DNA of 14,448 nucleotides from CAYZJD01 sp964478455 (GCA_964478455.1 CAYZJD010000079.1:1-14448); one strand, 5' to 3'; counted from the stretch's first letter, positions 6,890 through 14,025 are shown. Notes: generated from the sequence alone by a model not told the origin. Translations and numbers: made by a program.

Positions 6890-7816
6890 GTGAACGGGAA
6901 CGACTCAGGGCCGGCCGTCCTGCACACGAGTCTGCAATCCGAGCCTTGGGAACTCCGGCTTCGAAAGCTCTCGGCGTACCTGGAACTGGCCAAGCCGCGG
7001 GTCACCCTTCTGCTGCTGCTGGTGGCCGTCGCCGGATTCTGGCTGGGTTCGAAGGGAACGCTGGACACGCGCCGGCTTCTGAGCACGGCTGCGGGAATCG
7101 TCTTGCTGGCGGCGGGGATCTTTGCGCTGAACCAGTACTTGGAGCGCGGCCTGGATGCCGTCATGCGGCGAACCGCGAGCCGCCCGCTGCCGGCAGGCCG
7201 CCTCAGCCCCGGAGAGGCATTGTATTTCGGCTTGACGGCCTCGGTGGCGGCGGTGGCTTCGCTGACGCTTCTCGTTAACCCGCTCAGCGGGCTGCTGGCT
7301 TCGTTGACCCTCGCCAGCTACCTGTTTCTCTACACTCCGCTGAAGACAAAGACCCCGCACTGCACGCTGATCGGGGCCTTTCCCGGCGCGATGCCTCCAC
7401 TCATTGGCTGGGCGGCGGTCCGAGGGGAGCTGAGCGGCCAGGCGTGGATCCTGTTCGCCATTCTCTTTCTCTGGCAGTTCCCGCACTTTCACTCGATTGC
7501 GCGGCTGTACCGCGAGGATTACGCTCGCGCCAACATTTGCCTCTGGCCGGTGGTCGAACCGGAGGGAAGGACAACCGGATACCAGGTGGTTGGATTCACA
7601 TGTCTGCTTCTACCGGTGAGCTTACTGCCCTGGCTGCTCGGTCTTGCCGGCGAAATCTACGGCTGCGCCGCGATCCTGCTCGGGGCGCTGTTTCTCGATG
7701 CCGGAATCCGGGCTGCGCGGGCGAAGACGCAGCGGCAGGCTCAGCGATTGTTAATGGCATCGGTCCTGTACTTGCCGGTGTTGTTTCTATTCATGGCGCT
7801 GGATTACAGGCACTGA
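6890..7816 (+). CDS. ctaB: Protoheme IX farnesyltransferase (haem O synthase)
   Basis: This polytopic UbiA-family prenyltransferase (308 aa) adds a farnesyl group to haem B, giving haem O, the precursor of haem A for the oxidase. The first Mg-diphosphate motif is at N81-x3-E85-x3-D89, followed by MRRTASRPLPAG (92-103), a CtaB/CyoE hallmark. YTPLKTKTPHCTLIGAFPG (148-166) and the second acidic motif around YREDY (207-211) are also present. About eight to nine membrane helices can be seen. The start is GTG at 6890, with AGGGGA (6875-6880) overlapping the previous gene's stop codon and lying 9 nt upstream. It leads the oxidase block, 18 bp before coxB. No haem A synthase (ctaA) gene is present in the window, so whether haem A or haem O is used cannot be decided here. 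Confidence 0.95.
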   Translation: MNGNDSGPAVLHTSLQSEPWELRLRKLSAYLELAKPRVTLLLLLVAVAGFWLGSKGTLDTRRLLSTAAGIVLLAAGIFALNQYLERGLDAVMRRTASRPLPAGRLSPGEALYFGLTASVAAVASLTLLVNPLSGLLASLTLASYLFLYTPLKTKTPHCTLIGAFPGAMPPLIGWAAVRGELSGQAWILFAILFLWQFPHFHSIARLYREDYARANICLWPVVEPEGRTTGYQVVGFTCLLLPVSLLPWLLGLAGEIYGCAAILLGALFLDAGIRAARAKTQRQAQRLLMASVLYLPVLFLFMALDYRH

Positions 7817-7834
7817 GTAAAAGGTGGTGAGGAA

Positions 7835-8629
7835 ATGGCGCTGCTCCTGGCATTGTTCTTTTGGGCTGTAGCCATCGCGACCGTGGCGATCTTCGTCACG
7901 CGCGTCTGGTGGCTGCCCGAGCTGGTCTCGGCGCACGGACAGGCGGTCGACGATCAGTTCGTCTTGACCATCGTCATCGCGGGAATCGTTTTCTTTCTCG
8001 CGCAGGCGGGGCTGGGGTATTTCATCTGGCGCTACCGGTCGCGAGGCTCCGGGCGGGCAAGTTACTGGCACGAGAGCCCCAAGCTGGAGGTCACATGGAC
8101 AGTGTTGACGGCCGTTGTCTTCATCGGCCTCGGCATACAGGGGAACCGGGTATGGGCCGAATACTTCCTCACGGATGCGCCGCCGGACGCGCTGACCGTC
8201 GAGGTGACCGCGCAGCAGTTCGCCTGGAACATCCGCTACCCGGGACCGGATGGGAAGTTCGGACGCACGGACCCCGCGCTCATTGATGACGCGGTCGGGA
8301 ACTTCCTGGGACTAGACCCGAAAGACCCGGCCGGCCGGGACGACGTCGCCACGCAGAACATCATGGCGGTGCCCGTCAATCGTCCTGTCCGGGTGATCCT
8401 GCGGACCAAGGACGTCATTCACAGCTTCTTCGTGCCGCAAATGCGCGTCAAGCAGGACTCGGTCCCGGGCATGGCGATCCGGGTGCACTTCACCGCCACC
8501 AAGACCGGTGAGTACGAGATCGCGTGTGCGGAACTTTGCGGCATGCAGCACTACAAGATGCGCGGCAGGCTTCTGGTGATGCCGGAGGCCGATTATGCGA
8601 ACTGGCTCAAGGAACGGGCCTCCTTATAA
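7835..8629 (+). CDS. coxB: Cytochrome c oxidase subunit II (CuA subunit)
   Basis: This subunit (264 aa) accepts electrons at the binuclear CuA centre and passes them to CoxA. Hydrophobic segments lie at about 2-22, 42-65 and 85-103, followed by the extracytoplasmic cupredoxin domain. CuA ligands are complete: H196, then CAELCGMQHYKM (231-242) giving C231, E233, C235, H239 and M242. An acidic insert (about 137-177) widens the domain between the aromatic stretch QQFAW (127-131) and the His ligand. The protein ends shortly after the CuA site, so there is no fused cytochrome c domain and an outside electron donor is needed; the octahaem cytochrome and the cupredoxin lipoprotein are the local candidates. 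The ATG at 7835 has GGTGG/GAGG just upstream. Confidence 0.96.
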   Translation: MALLLALFFWAVAIATVAIFVTRVWWLPELVSAHGQAVDDQFVLTIVIAGIVFFLAQAGLGYFIWRYRSRGSGRASYWHESPKLEVTWTVLTAVVFIGLGIQGNRVWAEYFLTDAPPDALTVEVTAQQFAWNIRYPGPDGKFGRTDPALIDDAVGNFLGLDPKDPAGRDDVATQNIMAVPVNRPVRVILRTKDVIHSFFVPQMRVKQDSVPGMAIRVHFTATKTGEYEIACAELCGMQHYKMRGRLLVMPEADYANWLKERASL

Positions 8630-8660
8630 GAGGCGAGCGAGCATTGGAGTCGTACTTGAC

Positions 8661-8666
8661 AGGAGA
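8661..8666 (+). promoter_or_regulatory. Ribosome binding site that fixes the coxA start
   Basis: AGGAGA at 8661-8666 stands 6 nt before the ATG at 8673. A longer reading from the in-frame ATG at 8595 would overlap coxB by 35 bp and add 26 residues unlike any CoxA N-terminus. The product starting at 8673 runs straight into the conserved DHKVIGIQY segment (19-27). Confidence 0.8.
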
Positions 8667-8672
8667 GACGAG

Positions 8673-10424
8673 ATGGCCGAACATGAGGCGCCCAGAGGTT
8701 TCCTTCGGAGGTACATCTTCAGCGTCGATCACAAGGTGATCGGCATTCAGTACTTGTTGCTGGCGTTGTTTTCGGTGCTGGTCGGGATGACGCTGTCGGC
8801 GTTCATGCGGCTCCGGCTGGCATGGCCGGCGGAGAAATGGCCCCTGCTTCAGCAGTTGATGCCGGTCGCTTTTGCCGGCGGCCCGATGACCCCTGAGTTC
8901 TACCTTTCCATGATGACGATGCACGGGACGATCATGGTGTTTTTCGTGCTGACGACGGCGCCGCTATCGGGCTTCGGCAATTACTTTCTGCCCATCCAGG
9001 TGGGGGCGCGGGACATGGCCTTCCCGGTGCTGAACATGCTCTCCTTCTGGGTGACCTTCGCGGGGCTGGCGGTGATGATGGCGGCCTTGTTCGCCACGGG
9101 CGGCGCGCCGATCTCGGGCTGGACGGCGTACGCTCCGCTGAGCGCGCTGGGCGAGGTGGCGGGCCCGGGCCTGGGACTCGGCCAGACGCTCTGGATCATC
9201 AGCATCGCCATCTTCTGCGCCGCCTCGCTGCTGACCTCGCTCAACTTCCTCACCACCACGCTCAACCTGCGCGCCAAGGGAATGTCGTTCATGCGCATGC
9301 CGCTGACGGTGTGGGCATGGTTCACCACCGCGATCCTGGCGCTGCTGGCCTTTCCGGTGCTGCTGGCGGGCGGCATCCTGCTGCTGCTCGATCGAGTCGG
9401 CCGGACCAGTTTCTTCATTCCGGGCGGCCTCATCGTGAGCGACCAGCTCGTTCCCAACAAGGGCGGGTCGCCCTTGCTGTGGCAGCATCTCTTCTGGTTC
9501 TTCGGTCATCCCGAGGTCTACATCGCGATTCTGCCGGGGATGGGAGTCACGTCGCACATTCTGTCCACCTTTGCCCGCAAGCCGGTTTTCGCCTACAAGG
9601 CGATGGTCGGCGCGATCTTCGCCATCGGGTTCATCAGCTATATCGTGTGGGGACACCACATGTTCATGAGCGGCATGAGCCCTTATTCGAGCATGGCGTT
9701 TTCCATCACCACGCTGGCCGTGGGCGTGCCGTCGGCCATCAAGACGTTTAACTGGCTGGCGACGTTATGGGGCGGGCGGATCCGGTTCACAACAGCAATG
9801 CTGTTCGCGCTTGGGTTTGTGTCTCTCTTTGTTTCAGGCGGAGTTACAGGCATTCTGCTGGCGCAGCCCGCTGTCGATATCATGCTGCATGACACTTACT
9901 TCCCCGTGGCCCATTTCTACATCATCATGGGTGTGGCGGCGATCTTCGGCATCTTTGCGGGAGTGCACTTCTGGTTTCCGAAGATGTTCGGGCGGATGAT
10001 GAGTGAGCGGTTGGGCAAGTTGCACTTCTGGCTGACGCTGGCCGGCGTTTACGCCGTGTTCATGCCGATGCACTTCCTGGGCGTGGCCGGCGCGCCGAGA
10101 CGTTACGCGCAGCTCACGGAGTTCAAGTATCTCGAACACTTGCAGCCGCTGCACGTCTTCATCTCGCTCGCCGCCTTCGTCACCATGGCCGCCCAGTTGA
10201 TCTTCCTCGTCAACTTCTTCTGGAGCATGCGTCACGGCAGGAGAGCGGAGGCAAACCCGTGGGAGGCGACGTCGCTCGAGTGGACCATCCCCTCGCCGCC
10301 GCCGCATGACAACTTCGGCGCAGCCGAACCCGCCGTCCACCACGGGCCGTACGAATACAGCGTCCCGGGGGCGCCGAAGGACCACATCTTACAGACCGAG
10401 CCTGCCGGCGCGCTGAGCCGTTAG
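8673..10424 (+). CDS. coxA: Haem-copper oxidase subunit I (A1-type), with Tyr at the haem a ligand position
   Basis: Catalytic subunit of an aa3-type oxidase (583 aa, twelve helices), reducing oxygen and pumping protons. Present: H84 (helix II low-spin haem ligand), H279, H328 and H329 (CuB), E281 and Y283 of the HPEVY motif (D-channel Glu and cross-linked Tyr), K357 (K-channel), D114 (D-channel entrance), H406 (near the Mg site) and H414 (haem a3 ligand). The odd point is helix X: HDTYFPVAHFYIIMG (406-420) has Tyr416 where bovine CoxA has His378, the second low-spin haem a ligand. The alignment is ungapped through the later WFPKM motif (434-438). The codon is TAC, one transition from CAC (His), so a sequencing error or a real change are both possible. 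A preceding Pro411 is also unusual. The C-terminal tail (about 525-583) is the common hydrophilic extension ending in a GPYEYSVPG-like motif. Confidence 0.95.
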   Translation: MAEHEAPRGFLRRYIFSVDHKVIGIQYLLLALFSVLVGMTLSAFMRLRLAWPAEKWPLLQQLMPVAFAGGPMTPEFYLSMMTMHGTIMVFFVLTTAPLSGFGNYFLPIQVGARDMAFPVLNMLSFWVTFAGLAVMMAALFATGGAPISGWTAYAPLSALGEVAGPGLGLGQTLWIISIAIFCAASLLTSLNFLTTTLNLRAKGMSFMRMPLTVWAWFTTAILALLAFPVLLAGGILLLLDRVGRTSFFIPGGLIVSDQLVPNKGGSPLLWQHLFWFFGHPEVYIAILPGMGVTSHILSTFARKPVFAYKAMVGAIFAIGFISYIVWGHHMFMSGMSPYSSMAFSITTLAVGVPSAIKTFNWLATLWGGRIRFTTAMLFALGFVSLFVSGGVTGILLAQPAVDIMLHDTYFPVAHFYIIMGVAAIFGIFAGVHFWFPKMFGRMMSERLGKLHFWLTLAGVYAVFMPMHFLGVAGAPRRYAQLTEFKYLEHLQPLHVFISLAAFVTMAAQLIFLVNFFWSMRHGRRAEANPWEATSLEWTIPSPPPHDNFGAAEPAVHHGPYEYSVPGAPKDHILQTEPAGALSR

Positions 10425-10459
10425 ACGATGCCGGAGAACGTCACTGATCAGGAGATATC

Positions 10460-11161
10460 GTGGGCGCCACGCTGACAGCGACAACGCGGAAGACCGGTGC
10501 TGCCGGGGACGGCCCCGGGAGTGGGGGTGGATCTCGCGGCCGGGGAGATGGGGACGGCAGAGGCGGGTTCCGGGCCCCGCTGCCTTCGGGCGCCGCTCGT
10601 CTCGGCATGTGGCTCGCTCTCGCCGGGATCAGCATGATGTTCATCGGCTTGACGAGCGCGCTGGTCGTTCGGCGGGGCCTGGATCCGGGCTGGCGCCCGA
10701 TTCACATCCCCGCGCTGTTGTACTTCAACACGGCCATTCTGCTGGCCAGCAGCGCCTCGATCGAATTCGCGAGGCGCAGCGCTTGGACGGGCGGCGCTGC
10801 CCGGAAATGGCTGGGCTTCACGCTGTTGCTGGGAGCAGCCTTCCTCGGAGGACAACTCGTTGCCTGGCGGCAGCTGGCGGCAGAGGGCATTTATCTCAGC
10901 ACGAACCCGCACAGTTCCTTTTTCTATTTGCTGACAGGGCTGCACGGCCTGCACATTCTGGGTGGTATTGCCGCCCTGGTCTACATTCTATCCATGTTTC
11001 GCAGTAGGCCTGAAGATCTCATTGAAGCTGGGGCCGGCTCACATAGGGGCCTCGCCATTCAACAAAGACGGCAACGATGGATCGATGTTACAGCTCTTTA
11101 CTGGCATTTTTTGGGCGGTCTATGGGTTTATCTGCTGGCTTTGCTTCTGAGCGGCGGATGA
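10460..11161 (+). CDS. Cytochrome c oxidase subunit III-like protein, first copy
   Basis: Membrane subunit of the oxidase (233 aa), shorter than the seven-helix CoxC (about 260 aa) and with about five helices. Residues 13-36 are a Gly/Arg/Asp-rich linker that looks disordered and has no match in the second copy. Family motifs are LGMWLALAG (48-56), GAAFLGGQ (125-132), LHGLHILGG (161-169) and YWHFLGGLWVYL (214-225). The start is GTG at 10460, with AGGAG (10450-10454) 5 nt upstream. It follows coxA by 35 bp and precedes a second, clearly different coxC-like gene by 28 bp. Subunit III normally stabilises the active site and D-channel proton uptake. The glycine-rich head could be cytoplasmic. Confidence 0.88.
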   Translation: MGATLTATTRKTGAAGDGPGSGGGSRGRGDGDGRGGFRAPLPSGAARLGMWLALAGISMMFIGLTSALVVRRGLDPGWRPIHIPALLYFNTAILLASSASIEFARRSAWTGGAARKWLGFTLLLGAAFLGGQLVAWRQLAAEGIYLSTNPHSSFFYLLTGLHGLHILGGIAALVYILSMFRSRPEDLIEAGAGSHRGLAIQQRRQRWIDVTALYWHFLGGLWVYLLALLLSGG

Positions 11162-11189
11162 CGAGAGGATTTTCTAGGAGGTCATAATC

Positions 11190-11822
11190 ATGGCGACAGG
11201 GAGCGTGGAACAACTGGCCATCGCCAATTGGGGAGGCGGCGTCTCTCCCTATGGCGTAGGCCACAAGAAACTGGGCATGTGGCTGTTCATCATGTCGGAC
11301 TCGCTCACCTTTTCCGCGTTGCTGATCGGGTACAGCTACGTGAGACTGGCAAGCGCCAATTGGCCCACGCCGTTCCATTTGTGGCCTTCCGTGACCATGG
11401 CCAGCGTCATGACGTTGCTCCTGCTGTCGTCCAGCTTGACCATGGTGATGGCGGTGTCCGCATCAAGCCGGGGAGAGCGGAAGCGGGCCGTCCAGTTCCT
11501 CGCGCTGACGATGCTGGGAGGACTGGGCTTCATCGTTCTCCATCTGAACGAATGGATGGACCTGATCCGCGAGGGTGTGCGGCTGTGGGCCAATCCGTGG
11601 GGAGTGCCGTTGTTCGGCGCCACGTTCTTCACCCTTACCGGCTTGCACATGCTGCACGTGGCCAGCGGATTGATCTACCTCGGCGTGATCGCGACCGGCG
11701 TGGCCAGGGGCTTCTTCAGCCACGAGGACGTAGAGGTGAGCGGGCTGTACTGGCATTTCGTGGACCTGGTCTGGATGTTCATCTTTCCCATGGTGTATTT
11801 GCTGTCTGTGAGCTCGGCATAG
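11190..11822 (+). CDS. Cytochrome c oxidase subunit III-like protein, second copy
   Basis: Second CoxC/CyoC-family membrane subunit (210 aa, about five helices). Motifs are KKLGMWLFIMSDSLTF (26-41), GFIVLHLNEW (113-122) with E121 in the place of the conserved helix III Glu, FTLTGLHMLHVASG (147-160) and GLYWHFVDLVWMFIFP (185-200), the last being the best conserved CoxC signature. It matches canonical CoxC better than its upstream neighbour, so this may be the orthodox subunit and the first copy the divergent one. A strong ribosome site, AGGAGGT (11176-11182), lies 7 nt before the ATG. Both copies have the length of the five-helix short form of the family. Confidence 0.92.
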   Translation: MATGSVEQLAIANWGGGVSPYGVGHKKLGMWLFIMSDSLTFSALLIGYSYVRLASANWPTPFHLWPSVTMASVMTLLLLSSSLTMVMAVSASSRGERKRAVQFLALTMLGGLGFIVLHLNEWMDLIREGVRLWANPWGVPLFGATFFTLTGLHMLHVASGLIYLGVIATGVARGFFSHEDVEVSGLYWHFVDLVWMFIFPMVYLLSVSSA

Positions 11823-11868
11823 GCGGCGGGCCAGGACGTGCTGGAGGAAACACCTCAAGGAGTGAAGC

Positions 11869-12186
11869 ATGGAGACTGAAATGGAACTAACACACGCCGG
11901 GCATAGCAGCCGGTTATACGTGTCGGTCTGGATTTACCTGCTTGTGTTAACCGCGGTAGAGGTCGTGCTGGCCTACATGCGCGTGTTCCCGCCGGCGGGG
12001 ATGCTCGTGGTCCTGATGGTCTTGTCGCTGGTCAAGGCCGGTCTGATCATGGCCTATTTCATGCACCTGCGATTCGAGCGAGCGACTCTCTTCCTCTCGC
12101 TGGTGCCGGCCGTGGTGGTCGTCATTTCCCTGTTGTTTGTGTTCTTCCCGGACAGCATGCGGCTGCTCCATTTGCGCGTGCAATAG
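11869..12186 (+). CDS. coxD: Cytochrome c oxidase subunit IV (prokaryotic type)
   Basis: Small oxidase subunit (105 aa) of the prokaryotic COX4/CyoD group. Three membrane helices lie at about 17-37, 44-64 and 72-93. The segment KAGLIMAYFMHLRFE (56-70) is the family signature. AAGGAG (11857-11862) stands 6 nt before the chosen ATG; a second in-frame ATG at 11881 would remove only four residues. It ends the recognisable oxidase genes, with the next gene starting 2 nt after its stop codon. The subunit is thought to help assembly or stability of the CuB site in related oxidases; nothing in this sequence tests that. Confidence 0.9.
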   Translation: METEMELTHAGHSSRLYVSVWIYLLVLTAVEVVLAYMRVFPPAGMLVVLMVLSLVKAGLIMAYFMHLRFERATLFLSLVPAVVVVISLLFVFFPDSMRLLHLRVQ

Positions 12187-12188
12187 GT

Positions 12189-12479
12189 ATGGGGAAACTG
12201 CTGGTGTCCAGGTCGTTCGTGGCTGGGGTGGTCCTGACGGCTGCCGGAGCGCCGTGCCTGGCCCAATGTTCCATGTGCAGGACCGCGGCCGCCTCCCAGG
12301 GGGCCGGAGCGGCGGGCGCCTTGAACGCTGCGATCGTCATCCTGCTCGTTCCGGCTTTGGCGCTGTTTTGTGGCATCTTCCTGCTGGCCGTTGGCCGTCA
12401 GGGGCCTGAGGGCCGCGGCGAATCACCCCGTAATCTCGAGGATCGCCCCGGGGTGGAGAAGGGATGCGGCAACAGTTGA
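12189..12479 (+). CDS. Small secreted or anchored CxxC protein, unknown function
   Basis: A 96-residue protein with an N-terminal signal-like segment (1-25, ending in LA before Q26), a CSMC motif at 27-30 (C27, C30) with a further Cys at 23, and one membrane helix at about 45-68. The tail is polar. I recall similar small proteins, with a C-x-M-C pattern just after the signal peptide and a following helix, near oxidase genes in Acidobacteria and Bacteroidetes, but I know no assigned function. After signal removal the CxxC would face the outside, which would suit a thiol-redox or copper-handling task in oxidase maturation; this is speculation. It begins 2 nt after coxD with only a weak ribosome site, so translational coupling to coxD is likely. 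It overlaps the next gene by 16 bp. Confidence 0.7.
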   Translation: MGKLLVSRSFVAGVVLTAAGAPCLAQCSMCRTAAASQGAGAAGALNAAIVILLVPALALFCGIFLLAVGRQGPEGRGESPRNLEDRPGVEKGCGNS

Positions 12480-12751
12480 TCCTGACCGTTCTCTGCGGGG
12501 TGATGGCGCTCGGCGCTGCTGGAGTTGCCGTATGGGCGCTGGCGAGCGGACAAGTGTGGGAACAGGGGATCGACGGACCGTTCCTCGTGATCGTGTGCCT
12601 GTTGACCGCACTCGTGTTCGCGCCCATCCCGTTCCAGGCCGTGCGCCGAACACCATTACGAAGTCTGCTGAAAGGCAGAAGGGCAAGAAGCGTCCAGAGC
12701 GTATCCCCAACGCCGCTGGATGAGAAGGAACGAATCGAACAGCGTGGCTAA
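12464..12751 (+). CDS. Small membrane protein with two helices, unknown function
   Basis: A 95-residue protein I do not recognise. Two hydrophobic helices (about 5-27 and 38-57) are followed by a basic stretch rich in Arg (61-75) and a short acidic tail (86-95). By the positive-inside rule both termini should be cytoplasmic. GGAG (12455-12458) lies 5 nt before the ATG. It overlaps the upstream gene by 16 bp and the downstream gene by 32 bp (or 8 bp if that gene starts at GTG 12744), which suggests coupled translation. It may be an accessory subunit or assembly protein of the neighbouring oxidase, judged only by position. Confidence 0.6.
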   Translation: MRQQLILTVLCGVMALGAAGVAVWALASGQVWEQGIDGPFLVIVCLLTALVFAPIPFQAVRRTPLRSLLKGRRARSVQSVSPTPLDEKERIEQRG

Positions 12752-13613
12752 TGCGGTTACTGCGCCGGCCTCGGGGCCGGCGCCACGAAGAATCAAACCG
12801 TCCTTCCTGGTGCTTTCCGGCCTGGCCACGCTGTTAGTAATGATGCCGTTTCTGTTCTGGCACGGCGTCTGGTTCGGACGCCGGCTCAGCAACCAGGACA
12901 TCGAGCGCTATCTTCAGGATCGCGACCACCCCCGAAAGATCCAGCACGCGCTCTCTCAGATTGCCGATCGAATGCAGCGGGGCGGAGCGGGGGTTAGCCA
13001 GTGGTATTCGCAGGTTGTGTCGCTGGCGGGGCATCCGGCCGCACAAGTTCGGATGACAGCCGCGTGGGTGATGGGCCACGATCACAACTCAGAGGCGTTT
13101 CACCAAGCTCTCCTGCGACTGTTGAAGGATCCCGAGGTGATGGTCCGTCGTAATGCCGCCCTCTCGCTGGTACGCTTTGGGGACGCCAGCGGCCGGACTG
13201 AACTTGTGAACACTCTCCGGCCTTATACCCTGCGCACGCCTGAGCAGGGCCGAGTCGAGATTCAGGCGCAGCCTGGAGAGGAAGTCACGGCGGGGACTCT
13301 GCTGGCCCTGGTCAGGCGAGATCAAGGCGGAGAAGTCCAGGTTCGCGCGCCCTTCTCGGGCAGGGTAGAGGGCAACGCGATCAAGGACGGTTCAACCGTT
13401 GCCGCCGGAGATGAGCTCGTTCAAATCAGCCCGGAGCCTGGTCAAGTATGGGAGGCGCTGCGGGGCCTGTATTTCGTCGGACAACCCGAGGACCTGCCGG
13501 AGGTGGAACGTTACAGCCGCGGAGTAGCAAACATGCCGGATTCGACACGGCAGCAGGCCCTTTCTACCATCCGGGCTATACGTACGCGCTCGGAACGTGA
13601 CGCCACTCGCTGA
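12720..13613 (+). CDS. Membrane-anchored HEAT-repeat protein with lipoyl-like barrel insert
   Basis: A 297-residue protein: a basic/Pro-rich head, one membrane helix (about 29-50), two HEAT-like helical repeats (about 101-122 and 132-153), a barrel-sandwich (biotinyl/lipoyl- or HlyD-like) beta domain (about 176-238) and a further helical repeat-like segment (about 241-292). The barrel shows the usual Gly turns (QPGEEVTAGTLLA at 184-196 and APFSGRVEG at 210-218) but no lysine in a lipoyl or biotin context, so it is probably not modified. The helical array looks interrupted by the barrel. The parts suggest a scaffold or assembly protein outside the membrane, not an enzyme. The ATG at 12720 has a poor ribosome site; GTG at 12744, preceded by AAGGA, would give 289 residues. 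The 3' end overlaps the ferredoxin gene on the other strand by 38 bp. Confidence 0.7.
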   Translation: MRRNESNSVANAVTAPASGPAPRRIKPSFLVLSGLATLLVMMPFLFWHGVWFGRRLSNQDIERYLQDRDHPRKIQHALSQIADRMQRGGAGVSQWYSQVVSLAGHPAAQVRMTAAWVMGHDHNSEAFHQALLRLLKDPEVMVRRNAALSLVRFGDASGRTELVNTLRPYTLRTPEQGRVEIQAQPGEEVTAGTLLALVRRDQGGEVQVRAPFSGRVEGNAIKDGSTVAAGDELVQISPEPGQVWEALRGLYFVGQPEDLPEVERYSRGVANMPDSTRQQALSTIRAIRTRSERDATR

Positions 13614-13989
13614 CCGGGCGATCCGGCTCGGCGGGCAGCACGGTTCCTCGGCTGGCTTCCCATTCTTCCGTGGCCACCATGTCGATGGCGTCCCAGGGGC
13701 AACCGTCTAGGAAGGTCCCATCGGGACCTTTACTCGTGCATTTGGCGCAGCCTATGCAGGTCGCTTTGTCCACCTCAATGCGGCCGAACGGGGGGTGCTC
13801 TTCGTCGGGCACCCAAAACATGCAAGCCTCCACCGGGCAATAGGCAACGCAGGCCGGGGACCCGGCACAGCCCGTGCAATTCACGTTGATGACCGCCAGT
13901 TGCTTGGGTTTGCGCTTGCGGAGATCCGTGCGCCCATGCGACATGGGCTCCAGTTTCAGGACTTGCGTCATTTGCTCAGCCGTCATCAT
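13576..13989 (-). CDS. Ferredoxin-like protein with two modified 4Fe-4S motifs
   Basis: A soluble bacterial-type ferredoxin of 137 residues. Cluster I: C38-x2-C41-x5-C47-x3-C51-P, where the standard gap between the second and third Cys is two; a further Cys is at 56. Cluster II: C78-x2-C81-x2-C84-x12-C97-P, where the standard last gap is three. All eight ligands for two [4Fe-4S] clusters remain, with loops expanded on each side. An aromatic/acidic stretch (FWVPDEEHPPFG, 58-69) joins the motifs. Four consecutive ATG codons (13995 to 13984) follow GGAG; the third, at 13989, has a 6-nt spacing and is chosen here, though the fourth is as good and 13995 would add only two residues. It follows the zinc-ribbon gene by 36 bp on the - strand. 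Its redox partner is unknown; being cytoplasmic, it is not an obvious member of the periplasmic chain. Confidence 0.85.
   Translation of the reverse strand: MMTAEQMTQVLKLEPMSHGRTDLRKRKPKQLAVINVNCTGCAGSPACVAYCPVEACMFWVPDEEHPPFGRIEVDKATCIGCAKCTSKGPDGTFLDGCPWDAIDMVATEEWEASRGTVLPAEPDRPVSEWRHVPSAYV
13712..13730. other. Perfect inverted repeat inside the ferredoxin gene
   Basis: AAGGTCCC (13712-13719), a 3-nt spacer and GGGACCTT (13723-13730) form a perfect 8-bp stem, about 100 bp beyond the stop codon of the last + strand gene. No clean U run follows on either strand, so it is not a textbook terminator, but it could slow or stop + strand transcripts running into the convergent gene. It lies inside codons for KGPDGTF of cluster II, so protein constraint alone may explain it. 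Confidence 0.3.
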
Positions 13990-14025
13990 CATCATCTCCA
14001 AGCGCGGCGGGTTGCCGAAACGCGA

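Noticed and set aside
8656..8661. TTGACA as an internal promoter before coxA
   Set aside because: No -10-like hexamer occurs at 16-19 bp spacing downstream.
8964..9659. Antisense open frame over coxA
   Set aside because: It is highly charged, low-complexity sequence typical of a shadow frame opposite a membrane protein gene.
7835..12186. Quinol oxidase (cyo-type) instead of cytochrome oxidase
   Set aside because: CoxB keeps every CuA ligand, which quinol oxidase subunit II lacks.
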